The notes: generated by a model from the letters alone, not told the origin. 32,072 bases of DNA from an uncultured Spirochaetaceae bacterium (GCA_902783155.1 CACZPR010000114.1:1-32072); one strand, 5' to 3'; counted from the stretch's first letter, positions 16,901 through 25,180 are shown. Made by a program: numbers and translations.

Positions 16901-19384
16901 TTAATCCGCCTGTGAAAAAACTTTCTGCGCAAACTTGACCGTCTCCATCGCATCCTTTCCGTAGAAGTCCGCGCCGATCATGTCCGCATACTCCTGCGTC
17001 AGCACCGCGCCACCGACACAGACCCTGCACCACGGGGCTTTTTCCTTCAGCTGCCTTATTGTCTCCTCCATCGCGGGAACGGTTGTTGTCATCAATGCGC
17101 TGAGCCCCACCAGACGGATTTTTTCCTGCACGACGGTCTCCACAATTTTTTCGGGAGGAACGTCCTTCCCCAGGTCGATGACCCTGAAGCTGTAGTTTTC
17201 AAGAAGGACCTTCACGATGTTCTTTCCGATGTCGTGGATGTCGCCCTTGACCGTCGCAACAACAACAGTCCCCTTCGGCTCCTCGGTCTTTCCGCTTTTC
17301 TCCAGTTTCTCCTTGATTGCGTCGAAAGCAAATTTTGCGGCCTCCGCGCTCATCAGAAGCTGGGGAAGGTAGACCCTTTTTTCCTCGAAGCCTTTTCCAA
17401 CAATGTCCAGAGCGGGAATTATGTGGCCGTTGATTACATTCATCGAGTCCTCGGTCTCAAGAAGAAGTTCCGCCTCCTTTTTGCTCCTGTCCTTCATCCC
17501 CTTGACTATGGCATATTTCAGTCCGGCGATTTCCTCTCCACCGTTTTTTGCTTCGGGCGTGGAAATCTTTTTGTCCGCGGCGGGAACGTTCTGGCTCTGG
17601 AATTCGGAATACCTTTCAGCAAACGAAATGTAGTTCTGGCACTGCGCGTCGTATCCCGAGAGTGTGCAGAAACATGTCCAGGCCTTCATCATCTCCATTG
17701 AATTTGGATTCATGATTGCCGCGCTGAGTCCGTTCTGCATCGCCATCGTGAAAAATGTCGAGGTGACAATCTCCCTGAGCGGAAGGCCGAAAGAGATGTT
17801 TGACACGCCAAGAATTGTGTTTCCCTTCTTGACCTGCTTCACGTACCTGACCGTCTCAAGAGTTGCGATTGCGGCCCTGTCGTCGGACGATATCGCCATG
17901 GCAAGCGGGTCGATGATTATGTTTTTTGGGGAAATGCCGAAATCCGCCGCGCGTCTGTAGATTTTTTCAGCAACGGCAATCCTTCCCTCTGCCGTCTCCG
18001 GGATTCCCTTTTCGTCAATCGTCAGGGCGACAACAACCCCTCCGTATTTTTTCACAAGCGGGAACACCGACCGCATGACCTCTTCCTTTCCGTTGACCGA
18101 ATTGATCAGTGGCTTTCCGTTGTAGATTCTTAGCGCCTTCTCCATTGCGACGGGATCCGACGTGTCAAGCTGGAGCGGAAGTTCCGTCACGGTCTGAAGT
18201 TCCTTGACGACATTTTCCAGCATCGCCACCTCGTCGATTTCCGGGAGGCCCACGTTCACGTCAAGGACCTGCGCACCCTTCGCCTCCTGCGTTATTCCTT
18301 CGTTTATGATGTACGGAATGTCGTTCTGCCTCAGGGCCTCCTTGAAACGCTTCTTTCCGGTCGGGTTGATTCGTTCCCCAATCAGGACTGGCGACTTTCC
18401 AAATTCAACATGGCGCGAGCAGGATGTTATTGACGAAACATTTTTGTCATCGGGATAATGCGGCGCAATTTTTTTTGCGGACTCCAGCTCGGAAACTTTT
18501 TTCACAAGAAGGCTTATGTGCTCGGGGGTCGTTCCGCAGCATCCACCGACAACAAGCGCGCCCTCCTCGCAGAACGACGAAACAATTTCCGCAAAACGCT
18601 CCGGGCTTACATCGTAGACGGTCTTTCCGTTTTCACTTCTCGGAAGTCCCGCATTCGGATTCACTATCACTGGGAGGGACGAAGCCTTTATCAGCCTGGA
18701 GACAATCGGAACCATCTGCTCCGGTCCAAGACTGCAGTTCAGTCCAAGCGCGTCAACTCCAAGCCCCTCAAGAACGGACACGGCAATTTCGGGAGACGAG
18801 CCTGTCAGGGATTTTGCGTCCTGGTCGTATACGGTGGTGACAAAAATTGGAAGCTCCACGCCGCACTCGGACATGGCCTCCTTTGCAGCAATCACGGCAG
18901 CCTTCGCCTCGTAGATGTCGTTCATCGTCTCGATCAAAATCAAATCGATTTCATGCCTCAGCGCGATTGAAAAAGATTTTTTAAAAAGAAAAACGGCGTC
19001 GTCAAAAGAAAGGTCCCCGAGCGGTTTCAAAAGTTTTCCGCACGACCCGATGTCGAACGCAATGAAATGAGGACCGTCGTCTTCCTTTTCAATTCTGTCC
19101 CGGGCCTCGTTCGCATTCTTTATCGCAGCCCCTATTATCTGTTCAAGGCTGTACGACTTTATTCCGGAAAACTTTGTCGCGAACGCTCCGAACGTGTTTG
19201 TGTTCACAATGTTTGAGCCGCTCTTGAAATAGGAGTAGTTTAGCGCGACTATATTTTCGCTTTTGTCTATGTTCCAGTTTTCGGGAAGCTCCCCGGGCTG
19301 AAGTCCCATGCCCTGCAAAACTGAGCCTGTTCCTCCGTCGCAAAAAAGAATTCTTTTTCCCAAATATTTTTTTATGTCGCGCAT
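16901..19384 (-). CDS. metH: Cobalamin-dependent methionine synthase, three-domain form
   Basis: An 827-aa enzyme that moves a methyl group from 5-methyl-tetrahydrofolate through cob(I)alamin to homocysteine, giving methionine. Domain 1 (1-300) binds homocysteine and zinc: 'GTGSVLQGMGL', Cys217 in 'GLNCS', Cys282/283 in 'GGCCGTTP'. Domain 2 (about 330-590) is the pterin-binding barrel: 'LIGERINPTGKKRFKEAL', 'DVNVGLP', 'NSVNGKEE'. Domain 3 (about 620-827) is the B12 cap and Rossmann domain, with 'DIHDIGKNIV' supplying the lower-axial His717. The fourth, AdoMet-binding reactivation domain of the roughly 1,200-aa E. coli type is absent and is supplied by the adjacent gene. The ATG has a GGAG site. 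The order metF, reactivation protein, metH (12-bp gap) implies one operon. Confidence 0.96.
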   Translation of the reverse strand: MRDIKKYLGKRILFCDGGTGSVLQGMGLQPGELPENWNIDKSENIVALNYSYFKSGSNIVNTNTFGAFATKFSGIKSYSLEQIIGAAIKNANEARDRIEKEDDGPHFIAFDIGSCGKLLKPLGDLSFDDAVFLFKKSFSIALRHEIDLILIETMNDIYEAKAAVIAAKEAMSECGVELPIFVTTVYDQDAKSLTGSSPEIAVSVLEGLGVDALGLNCSLGPEQMVPIVSRLIKASSLPVIVNPNAGLPRSENGKTVYDVSPERFAEIVSSFCEEGALVVGGCCGTTPEHISLLVKKVSELESAKKIAPHYPDDKNVSSITSCSRHVEFGKSPVLIGERINPTGKKRFKEALRQNDIPYIINEGITQEAKGAQVLDVNVGLPEIDEVAMLENVVKELQTVTELPLQLDTSDPVAMEKALRIYNGKPLINSVNGKEEVMRSVFPLVKKYGGVVVALTIDEKGIPETAEGRIAVAEKIYRRAADFGISPKNIIIDPLAMAISSDDRAAIATLETVRYVKQVKKGNTILGVSNISFGLPLREIVTSTFFTMAMQNGLSAAIMNPNSMEMMKAWTCFCTLSGYDAQCQNYISFAERYSEFQSQNVPAADKKISTPEAKNGGEEIAGLKYAIVKGMKDRSKKEAELLLETEDSMNVINGHIIPALDIVGKGFEEKRVYLPQLLMSAEAAKFAFDAIKEKLEKSGKTEEPKGTVVVATVKGDIHDIGKNIVKVLLENYSFRVIDLGKDVPPEKIVETVVQEKIRLVGLSALMTTTVPAMEETIRQLKEKAPWCRVCVGGAVLTQEYADMIGADFYGKDAMETVKFAQKVFSQAD

Positions 19385-19396
19385 ATTTTTCTCCTG

Positions 19397-20047
19397 CTAT
19401 TTTTGAAAAGTGTCCGGCCTCACGCCAACAAAAGCCGTCACAGATTTTTCTGGCGCCATAATAAGCGAATCCATCAGGGTCAGTCCAATTTTTCTACAGT
19501 CCAAAATTTCAAATACCGTCCTCTGGTATTCAAGCGGAATGTCTCCAAATCCAGGACTATACCGTGGGCGGGTAACGCATTTTTCCTCGGCGGCCATGGA
19601 CCTGAATTTTTCGCAGAGAAGGTCGCAGTATTCTTCTATATACATTGCCCCCGCCGCCTGCATGACCACGGCCCTTGACGGCTCAAGTCTCTGCGCCCTC
19701 TGGATTTCACGGTCAACCATTGGACCAAGCGTTGCCGCGAAAAGAAAAATGGATGTACATCCCGCAAGAAATTTTGAGATTCCCTTTCCATCAATCCTGT
19801 GTTCACATGCGGTCTCGCCAAAAAGAACATGGTCCCCGAACGCCCGCATTGGATAGCAGACATAGACGGCCTGCGGAAAAATCAGGTCCCCGAATCTGGC
19901 GACCACATCCCCGGCGACATTGCCAACAATCTGGTCAGGATTTTTTCTGTCACCGAGAGCGTATCCCATGTAACGGAAAACCTCCTCCATGTTCGGAACT
20001 AGAGTCCTTGAATCCACGCGGTCAACAAAAAGGGAAGAGTAGGTCAT
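19397..20047 (-). CDS. Stand-alone MetH reactivation (AdoMet-binding) domain protein
   Basis: A 216-aa cytoplasmic protein matching the vitamin-B12-dependent methionine synthase activation domain. The decisive motif is 'RPRYSPGFGDIPLEYQRTVFEIL' around residues 160-182, the AdoMet-binding RxxxGY-type loop (here R162 to F166). It is followed by 'KIGLTLMDSLIMAPEKSVTAFVGV', the usual end of the domain. It would restore MetH that has oxidised to cob(II)alamin, by reductive methylation using AdoMet. It lies between metF (3-bp gap) and metH, with starts and stops nearly touching, as expected for subunits made together. An 'Arg-Val-Asp' N-terminal segment with 'RYMGYALGD' matches clostridial and Thermotoga-type split versions from memory. 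Confidence 0.88.
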   Translation of the reverse strand: MTYSSLFVDRVDSRTLVPNMEEVFRYMGYALGDRKNPDQIVGNVAGDVVARFGDLIFPQAVYVCYPMRAFGDHVLFGETACEHRIDGKGISKFLAGCTSIFLFAATLGPMVDREIQRAQRLEPSRAVVMQAAGAMYIEEYCDLLCEKFRSMAAEEKCVTRPRYSPGFGDIPLEYQRTVFEILDCRKIGLTLMDSLIMAPEKSVTAFVGVRPDTFQK

Positions 20048-20050
20048 GGT

Positions 20051-20911
20051 CTACTTCACAATGCTCGAAAGGTTTTCGATAATCTTTTTTGCGACATCCG
20101 GTTTGTTCATCGAATACACATGGACATGGTTGATTCCGTTCGCAAACAGATCCACAATCTGCTCGGTCGCATAGGCGATTCCTGCCTGGGTCATTGCGTC
20201 TGGGTCGTCGCCGAATCTGTCGGTAATGAATTTGAATCTCGGCGGAAGACATGAGCCGGACAGTTTCAGGATTCTCTCAATCTGCTTTCCGTTTGTCACC
20301 GGCATGATTCCGGGCAGCACAGGAACATTTATTCCGGCGGACTTCAGTTTGTAGAGATAGTTATATAGAAGATTGTTGTCAAAAAACATCTGCGTGGTCA
20401 GAAACTCACATCCCGCGTCGATTTTCTTTTTCAGATTGTCGATGTCCTCGCGCTGGTTTTTTGAATCGGGATGCCCCTCGGGATAGCACGCTCCGCCAAT
20501 GCAGAATCCGCCGAACGACTTGATGTCAAGGGCAAGGTCGCTCGCATAATGGTAGTCAAGATGGTCTGTGGTCATGCCCTGCGGAATGTCGCCACGGAGG
20601 GCGAGAATGTTTTCAATCCCCGCGTCGCGAAGTTTTACCAGCTGCTCATTCACCAGGGCCTTTGTCGATGATATGCACGAAAGATGCGCCAGCGCGACAA
20701 CATTTTTTTTCTGAATCTCCTGCGCAATTGAAACAGTGTAGCCGCTGGTCCCGCCTCCCGCTCCATAGGTCACGCTCATGAACGACGGCAATGTTTTCGC
20801 AATCTCGTCCACAGCATTCCTTACCGTATCGTACACGGAATCCGTCTTCGGTGGGAAGACCTCAAATGAAAGGCTCGGACTGTCCTTTTTAAGTATCTCG
20901 CTAATTTTCAT
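20051..20911 (-). CDS. metF: 5,10-methylenetetrahydrofolate reductase
   Basis: A 286-aa FAD enzyme that reduces methylene-tetrahydrofolate to 5-methyl-tetrahydrofolate, the methyl donor of the neighbouring MetH. It is close to the 296-aa E. coli MetF in length. Visible signatures: 'LSFEVFPPKTD' with the catalytic Glu17, 'FMSVTYGAGG', 'AHLSCI', 'ILALRGDIPQG' (substrate and flavin loop), 'GGACYPEGHPDS', 'GCEFLTTQMFFDN' and 'PVLPGIMPV'. I chose the ATG at 20911 because it has a GAGGG site and aligns with the family start; a start 24 codons upstream would run through the opposing promoter. It is the first gene of the minus-strand met operon. Confidence 0.95.
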   Translation of the reverse strand: MKISEILKKDSPSLSFEVFPPKTDSVYDTVRNAVDEIAKTLPSFMSVTYGAGGGTSGYTVSIAQEIQKKNVVALAHLSCISSTKALVNEQLVKLRDAGIENILALRGDIPQGMTTDHLDYHYASDLALDIKSFGGFCIGGACYPEGHPDSKNQREDIDNLKKKIDAGCEFLTTQMFFDNNLLYNYLYKLKSAGINVPVLPGIMPVTNGKQIERILKLSGSCLPPRFKFITDRFGDDPDAMTQAGIAYATEQIVDLFANGINHVHVYSMNKPDVAKKIIENLSSIVK

Positions 20912-20924
20912 TATATCCCTCTTG

Positions 20925-20945
20925 TTGATTAACATATTGATTAAC
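20925..20945. promoter_or_regulatory. Twin TTGATTAAC direct repeat, candidate operator
   Basis: TTGATTAAC occurs at 20925-20933 and 20937-20945, with a 12-bp period. The repeat covers the -35 and spacer of the importer promoter and the early transcribed leader of metF, so a single protein bound here could affect both directions. No regulator gene lies nearby. Confidence 0.45.
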
Positions 20946-20953
20946 GGTAGAAT
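20925..20953 (+). promoter_or_regulatory. Promoter of the B12-type importer operon
   Basis: -35 TTGATT (20925-20930), exact 17-bp spacer, -10 TAGAAT (20948-20953). The -10 box ends 6 nt before the btuF start at 20960 and no Shine-Dalgarno site fits between. A leaderless mRNA is implied. Confidence 0.6.
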
Positions 20954-20980
20954 ACTAGCATGAAACGAAATTTTTTTAAA
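20952..20980 (-). promoter_or_regulatory. Promoter of the metF-metH operon
   Basis: Minus-strand -35 TTTAAA (20980-20975), 17-bp spacer, -10 TAGTAT (20957-20952). It overlaps the first codons of btuF, and its -10 box overlaps the -10 box of the opposing promoter by two bases. It leaves a metF leader of about 35 nt carrying a GAGGG site. Confidence 0.5.
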
Positions 20981-21886
20981 CACGGTCTCATTTTAATTTT
21001 GGTGGCGGCGGTTCTGCCGGTCTCATGCAGCAAAAACAACAAGGCGGGCGAAGCACAGAACAAAGGCTCGGTGACAGTCGAGGACGGAACAGGACATTCC
21101 GTTACAGTGGGGGAGGTTCCGTCAAAAATTATTTCGCTGGGCGCGGCATCCACCGAGATTCTTTTTGAAATTGGCGCGGAAAAACAGATTGCCGCAGTGT
21201 CAGATGTCTCCAACTATCCCGAGGCCGCAAAGTCACTTCCTACAATCGGCGGATTCGACGCAAAGACAATCAGCATTGAAAAAATAGTTTCCTTCAATCC
21301 TGACCTGATAATAATCTACAGCGGAATGCACGACTTCATGATTGCGTCCCTGGAAAAATTTGGCATACCGTATTATGTCTCAAAGGACGCGACAATATCC
21401 GACGTGATTGACGAAATCAGGGACATCGCATATCTGACGGGACACAAATCAAAAGGTGACGAGCTTTCGGACTCATACAAAAAAATTGTGGCGGAACTTT
21501 CCAAGTCAATCGGCTCACAGGACTCCAGGCCAAAAGTCTACTGGGAGGTCTACAACAATCCCTACATGAGCATTGGAAAAAATTCATTTATGACCGACGT
21601 CGTAAAAATCTGCGGCGGAAAAAATATTTTCGACGACGTTGAGCAGGACTATCCTGTCGTGAGCGAGGAGACAATCATTGCGTCGAACCCGGACTTCATT
21701 CTCCTTCCGAACGACATGTTCCCGGACGTGGACGAGGTAAAGGGACGCGCAGGATGGCAGAACATTTCCGCGGTGAAAAATGGAAACATCGTCATAATCG
21801 ATGCGGACATATACACAAGGCCCGGTCCAAGAATTTTTGCGGCCCTCCAGTCCATGAACAAAATTCTTTACGGAAAAGCTGACTAG
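20960..21886 (+). CDS. btuF: Periplasmic binding lipoprotein of a cobalamin-type ABC importer
   Basis: A 308-aa class III substrate-binding protein. The signal 'GLILILVAAVLPVSC' has the lipid-anchored Cys at residue 23. Two lobes follow: 'PSKIISLGAASTEILFEIGAEKQIAAVSDVSNYP' and 'DLIIIYSG', then a long helix, then 'PKVYWEVYNNPYMSIGKNSFMTDVVKICGGKNIF' and 'RPGPRIFAALQSM'. These last segments fit the BtuF branch better than siderophore binders. Together with the divergent metH operon this makes cobalamin or another corrinoid the most likely ligand. Haem or siderophore remains possible, as the family is mixed. It is the first gene of the btuFCD set, and its start codon follows a promoter directly. 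Confidence 0.82.
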   Translation: MKRNFFKHGLILILVAAVLPVSCSKNNKAGEAQNKGSVTVEDGTGHSVTVGEVPSKIISLGAASTEILFEIGAEKQIAAVSDVSNYPEAAKSLPTIGGFDAKTISIEKIVSFNPDLIIIYSGMHDFMIASLEKFGIPYYVSKDATISDVIDEIRDIAYLTGHKSKGDELSDSYKKIVAELSKSIGSQDSRPKVYWEVYNNPYMSIGKNSFMTDVVKICGGKNIFDDVEQDYPVVSEETIIASNPDFILLPNDMFPDVDEVKGRAGWQNISAVKNGNIVIIDADIYTRPGPRIFAALQSMNKILYGKAD

Positions 21887-21898
21887 CGGTCCAAACAG

Positions 21899-22894
21899 AT
21901 GAAAACAAAATCCGTCCTTGGAACTGTTGTCCTTTTTTTTCTTCTGGCGGCGGTCTCGTTTGCGTCAACCTTTTTTGGCGCGGAGAAAATATCTTTCGCT
22001 GACCTTGCCGCGGGGGGAAGGGACGGAATAAAATTTATAATCCTTTTTGAAATAAGGCTCCCGAGAATTATTCTTTGCGCGGTATGCGGTGCCCTGCTCG
22101 GTGGAAGCGGCGCTGTGTTCCAGGGATTTTTCAGAAACCCTCTGGCGGATTCCGGAATCCTTGGAATCTCATCGGGGGCGACACTCGGCTCCATAGTCTG
22201 CGGATTTTTTCCAATAGCAAGCCTTTCCCTAAAATTTCTTTCACCGATGCCATTCTTTTCTTTCCTTGGCGGACTCCTGGCGGGGCTTCTCGTGTTTTTC
22301 TTTTCGCTCATATTCAGGAACGGCTCCTCGGTTACGACACTTCTTTCCGGAACAGTGACGGGAACTTTTTTTTCCGCACTCAGCTCCCTGCTGATTATTT
22401 TCCACGAAAAAAATTTCCATTCAATTTTTGTGTGGACAATGGGAAGCTTCAACGCAAAGGGGTGGGACGAAGTTAATTTCTTCTTGATACCGTCGCTCGT
22501 GTCCATTGCAATGCTGCTGCTCTGCGCTCCATCCCTTGACATTCTTGGCGGTGGAGAAAAAACCGCCCAGTCGCTTGGACTTGATTTCCGGCGGGCAAAA
22601 ATTTTTATACTCCTGTCCGGGACCCTGGCCACATCCTGCGCGGTATGTTCGGGTGGAATAATTTCTTTTGTCGGACTGATTGCGCCCCACCTTATGAGAA
22701 GCATATTCGGACCAAACCACCGCACACTGATTCCACAGAGCATGGCCGCCGGCGCAATCCTTCTTCTTGTTTCCGACATTGTCGCAAGAACCGCTGTCGC
22801 TCCATCCGAAATACCGATTGGAATCATCACGTCACTGGTCGGTGTTCCATTTTTTATAGCTGTTCTGAAAAGGGATGTCTATGTTCACGGTTGA
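21899..22894 (+). CDS. btuC: FecCD/BtuC-type ABC importer permease
   Basis: A 331-aa inner-membrane protein with about ten hydrophobic helices. Family signatures are 'RLPRIILCAVCGALLGGSGAVFQGFFRNPLADSGILGISSGATLGSI' (N-terminal third, split here only as a pattern), 'LLSGTVTGTFFSALSSLLI', 'GLIAPHLMRSIFGPNHR' and the coupling segment before 'EIPIGIITSLVGVPFFIAVL'. It forms the translocation pore as a homodimer. The start is 12 bp after btuF with only a weak ribosome site, and the end overlaps the ATPase gene, so the three are co-expressed. Substrate is inferred from context as cobalamin. Confidence 0.88.
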   Translation: MKTKSVLGTVVLFFLLAAVSFASTFFGAEKISFADLAAGGRDGIKFIILFEIRLPRIILCAVCGALLGGSGAVFQGFFRNPLADSGILGISSGATLGSIVCGFFPIASLSLKFLSPMPFFSFLGGLLAGLLVFFFSLIFRNGSSVTTLLSGTVTGTFFSALSSLLIIFHEKNFHSIFVWTMGSFNAKGWDEVNFFLIPSLVSIAMLLLCAPSLDILGGGEKTAQSLGLDFRRAKIFILLSGTLATSCAVCSGGIISFVGLIAPHLMRSIFGPNHRTLIPQSMAAGAILLLVSDIVARTAVAPSEIPIGIITSLVGVPFFIAVLKRDVYVHG

Positions 22895-23651
22895 AAATCT
22901 CAGCGCATCGTACAACGGAAAAAAAGTTTTCGGGGACATATCTTTTTCCCTGAAACAAAATTCCATAACGGCATTGTGCGGAATGAACGGAAGCGGAAAA
23001 TCGACACTGCTTTCCCTGATGTCCGGGATTGTCCATCCGTCGCTCAGGATTTGTGGCGGAATTTTTTTGGACGGAAAAAATATTCTCCTGCAGAAACCAA
23101 AGGACACCGCAAAAAAGATTTCATATCTCGTGCAGGATGAAAATCCAGCATGGAATGTCACGGTGGAAAAAGTTGTTGACTGCGGAAGATTCGCGCACAG
23201 AAAATGGTACGAACTGACATCACCCGGCGACAGAAAAATAATAGACGGCGCGATGGAGCTTCTTTCAATTTCCGAACTAAGGGACAGACCTGTCTCAACA
23301 CTTTCGGGAGGGGAGTACCAGAGGACAAGAATCGCAAGGAGCTTCGCACAGGAGACGGACTATATTTTTTTGGACGAGCCCCTTGCCTCGGTTGACATAA
23401 CACACCAGCGCAATCTCCTTGACATACTTCGGGACCTGTGCCGGAAAGGAAAGACCGTCTGCATATCAATCCACGACATAAATCTTGCGTCGCAGTTTTC
23501 CGACCAAATGATTCTGATGAGAAACGACCGCTCCGGAATCTTCCACGGACCAAGCGAAGAAATGATGTCCAATGATTTTCTGCGCCCGACCTATGGAAAG
23601 GATTTCCAGATTTTCACGCACCCGGTGACAGGAAAAAAACAAATCTGGTAG
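22881..23651 (+). CDS. btuD: ABC importer ATPase of the cobalamin-type system
   Basis: A 256-aa cytoplasmic ATPase. Walker A is 'GMNGSGKSTLL', the Q-loop follows 'KISYLVQDE', the signature is 'LSGGEYQRTRIARSFAQ', Walker B is 'YIFLDEPLASVD' and the H-loop is 'CISIHDINLA'. All catalytic positions are present. I prefer the ATG at 22881 to the one at 22875 because AAAGGG lies 6 nt upstream of it. The gene overlaps the permease gene by 14 bp. The closing 'RPTYGKDFQIFTHPVTGKKQIW' is typical of FepC/BtuD-like subunits. Confidence 0.9.
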   Translation: MFTVENLSASYNGKKVFGDISFSLKQNSITALCGMNGSGKSTLLSLMSGIVHPSLRICGGIFLDGKNILLQKPKDTAKKISYLVQDENPAWNVTVEKVVDCGRFAHRKWYELTSPGDRKIIDGAMELLSISELRDRPVSTLSGGEYQRTRIARSFAQETDYIFLDEPLASVDITHQRNLLDILRDLCRKGKTVCISIHDINLASQFSDQMILMRNDRSGIFHGPSEEMMSNDFLRPTYGKDFQIFTHPVTGKKQIW

Positions 23652-23674
23652 ACAAATTTTAAAAACCGGGTTCC

Positions 23675-23703
23675 TTTACAAATTTCTTCCATTGAAATAA
23701 TAT
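23675..23703 (+). promoter_or_regulatory. Promoter abutting the MATE start codon
   Basis: -35 TTTACA (23675-23680), exact 17-bp spacer, -10 TAATAT (23698-23703). The -10 box ends 8 nt before the ATG at 23712, and no purine-rich ribosome site is present. This suggests a leaderless transcript separate from btuFCD. Confidence 0.55.
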
Positions 23704-23711
23704 AGTCCCCT

Positions 23712-25106
23712 ATGGAAAAGACTGTATCAGAAAAAAATATTCTGGGGACCGAAAAAATCGGAAAGCTGCTCGCAAAATTTGCGATTCCCGGAATCATCAG
23801 CATGGTTGTGAACGCTTTCTACAATATCATCGACCAGATTTTTATTGGAAACGGAGTGGGCTATCTTGGGAACGGAGCCACATCGGTAATCTTCCCCATG
23901 GCAACGCTTGCAATGGCTTTCGCAATGCTCTTCGGCGACGGGGCCGCAAGCTTTATGAGCCTCAAGCTTGGACAGAGCGACAGGGACAGGGCAAACATGG
24001 GAGCCGCATCTGGAATAATTGGATTTTCAGCAAGCGGAATTGTTATAGCCGCGGTCTACATTATTTTTCTTGAACCAATCTGCAAACTTTTTGGGGCATC
24101 CGAAGGAATACTTCCATACGCGAAGGACTACGGACTGATAATCTCCCTCGGTATTCCGTTCTCATCAATATGCGCGGGAGGTGCGAGCGTAATCCGTGCA
24201 GACGGAAGTCCCAGGTTCAACATGGTCGGCCTTCTTTCGGGATGCGCAATCAACCTGATTTTTGACCCCATATTTATTTTTGTCTGCAACTGGGGAGTGA
24301 AGGGCGCAGCATGGGCGACAATAATGGGACAGGCCGTCAACGCAGCTCTTAACATTTTCTATCTCCTGCGTCGCACAAAGACAATCAAACTGACGGGGGA
24401 CGTCTGGAAAAAATCATTCTCGGTGTCATGGTCCATAACAAGACTGGGCGTCTCAAGCTTCATCAACCAGATTGCACTTGTGGTTGCCATAGCGGTAAGG
24501 AACAATATTCTTGTGACATACGGGGCCACAAGCAAATACGGATCGGACATACCGGTCACAGCCCTTGGAATCACCATGAAGACCTTCAGCATAATCATGT
24601 GCATCGTGCTTGGACTCTGCACCGGCTCGCAACCAATCCTTGGGTTCAACTATGGCGCAAAGAATTTTGACCGAGTGAAAAAAACTTTCCGCCTGACCGC
24701 GACAATATCAAGCGCAATATCAATTGTGGCGTTCATTCTCGCGCAGCTGATTCCCCTGCAGATTATCAGCATATTCGGATCGGGGAGCGACCTGTACAAT
24801 GAGTTCGGCGTGAAGTGTATGCGCATATACCTGATGCTGATTCCTCTCTTCGGAATAAACATTGCGACCGGCGTGTTTTTCCAGGCGATAGGTTATCCAA
24901 CGCAGTCGTCAATCCTCTCGCTCTCAAAGCAGATTATCTTCCAGCTGCCGGTGACGGTCATAATCCCGATGTTCCTTGGGCTTGACGGTGTTTTATACGC
25001 CGGACCTGTTTCAGATTTTCTGACATTCGTTCTGACGGTGGTCCTGCTCTTCGTCTACTGGAAAAAAATTTTTAGGGGAGGGCGGACCAATACGGAAGTA
25101 AATTAG
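23712..25106 (+). CDS. MATE-family multidrug/metabolite exporter
   Basis: A 464-aa inner-membrane protein with about twelve hydrophobic segments in two homologous halves. Family features are 'LLAKFAIPGIISMVVNAFYNIIDQIFIGN' in helix 1, 'FGDGAASFMSLKLGQ', 'LGLCTGSQPILGFNYGAKNFDRVKKTFR' in the second half and 'GVFFQAIGYPTQSSIL'. MATE proteins use Na+ or H+ gradients to export drugs or metabolites; the NorM/DinF-like branch fits best. It follows btuD by 60 bp but has its own promoter. A link to the corrinoid or methionine functions is not shown by the sequence. Confidence 0.93.
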   Translation: MEKTVSEKNILGTEKIGKLLAKFAIPGIISMVVNAFYNIIDQIFIGNGVGYLGNGATSVIFPMATLAMAFAMLFGDGAASFMSLKLGQSDRDRANMGAASGIIGFSASGIVIAAVYIIFLEPICKLFGASEGILPYAKDYGLIISLGIPFSSICAGGASVIRADGSPRFNMVGLLSGCAINLIFDPIFIFVCNWGVKGAAWATIMGQAVNAALNIFYLLRRTKTIKLTGDVWKKSFSVSWSITRLGVSSFINQIALVVAIAVRNNILVTYGATSKYGSDIPVTALGITMKTFSIIMCIVLGLCTGSQPILGFNYGAKNFDRVKKTFRLTATISSAISIVAFILAQLIPLQIISIFGSGSDLYNEFGVKCMRIYLMLIPLFGINIATGVFFQAIGYPTQSSILSLSKQIIFQLPVTVIIPMFLGLDGVLYAGPVSDFLTFVLTVVLLFVYWKKIFRGGRTNTEVN

Positions 25107-25151
25107 CCGACAGTTTTCCCCGACTCCTGCCGATAAAATTTTGCGGACATC

Positions 25152-25180
25152 TTCAACAAATTGTCCATTTAGGATATTAT
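25152..25180 (+). promoter_or_regulatory. Candidate promoter of the porin-like gene
   Basis: TTCAAC (25152-25157), 17-bp spacer, TATTAT (25175-25180). A leader of about 30 nt with an AGGAGG site follows. The -35 box is weak. Confidence 0.45.

Noticed and set aside
20911..20960. Cobalamin or SAM riboswitch between metF and btuF
   Set aside because: Only 48 bp, no B12-box or S-box core, and the btuF transcript appears to have no leader.
21883..22830. 315-codon minus-strand open frame
   Set aside because: Antisense to the permease gene, which has clear FecCD motifs.
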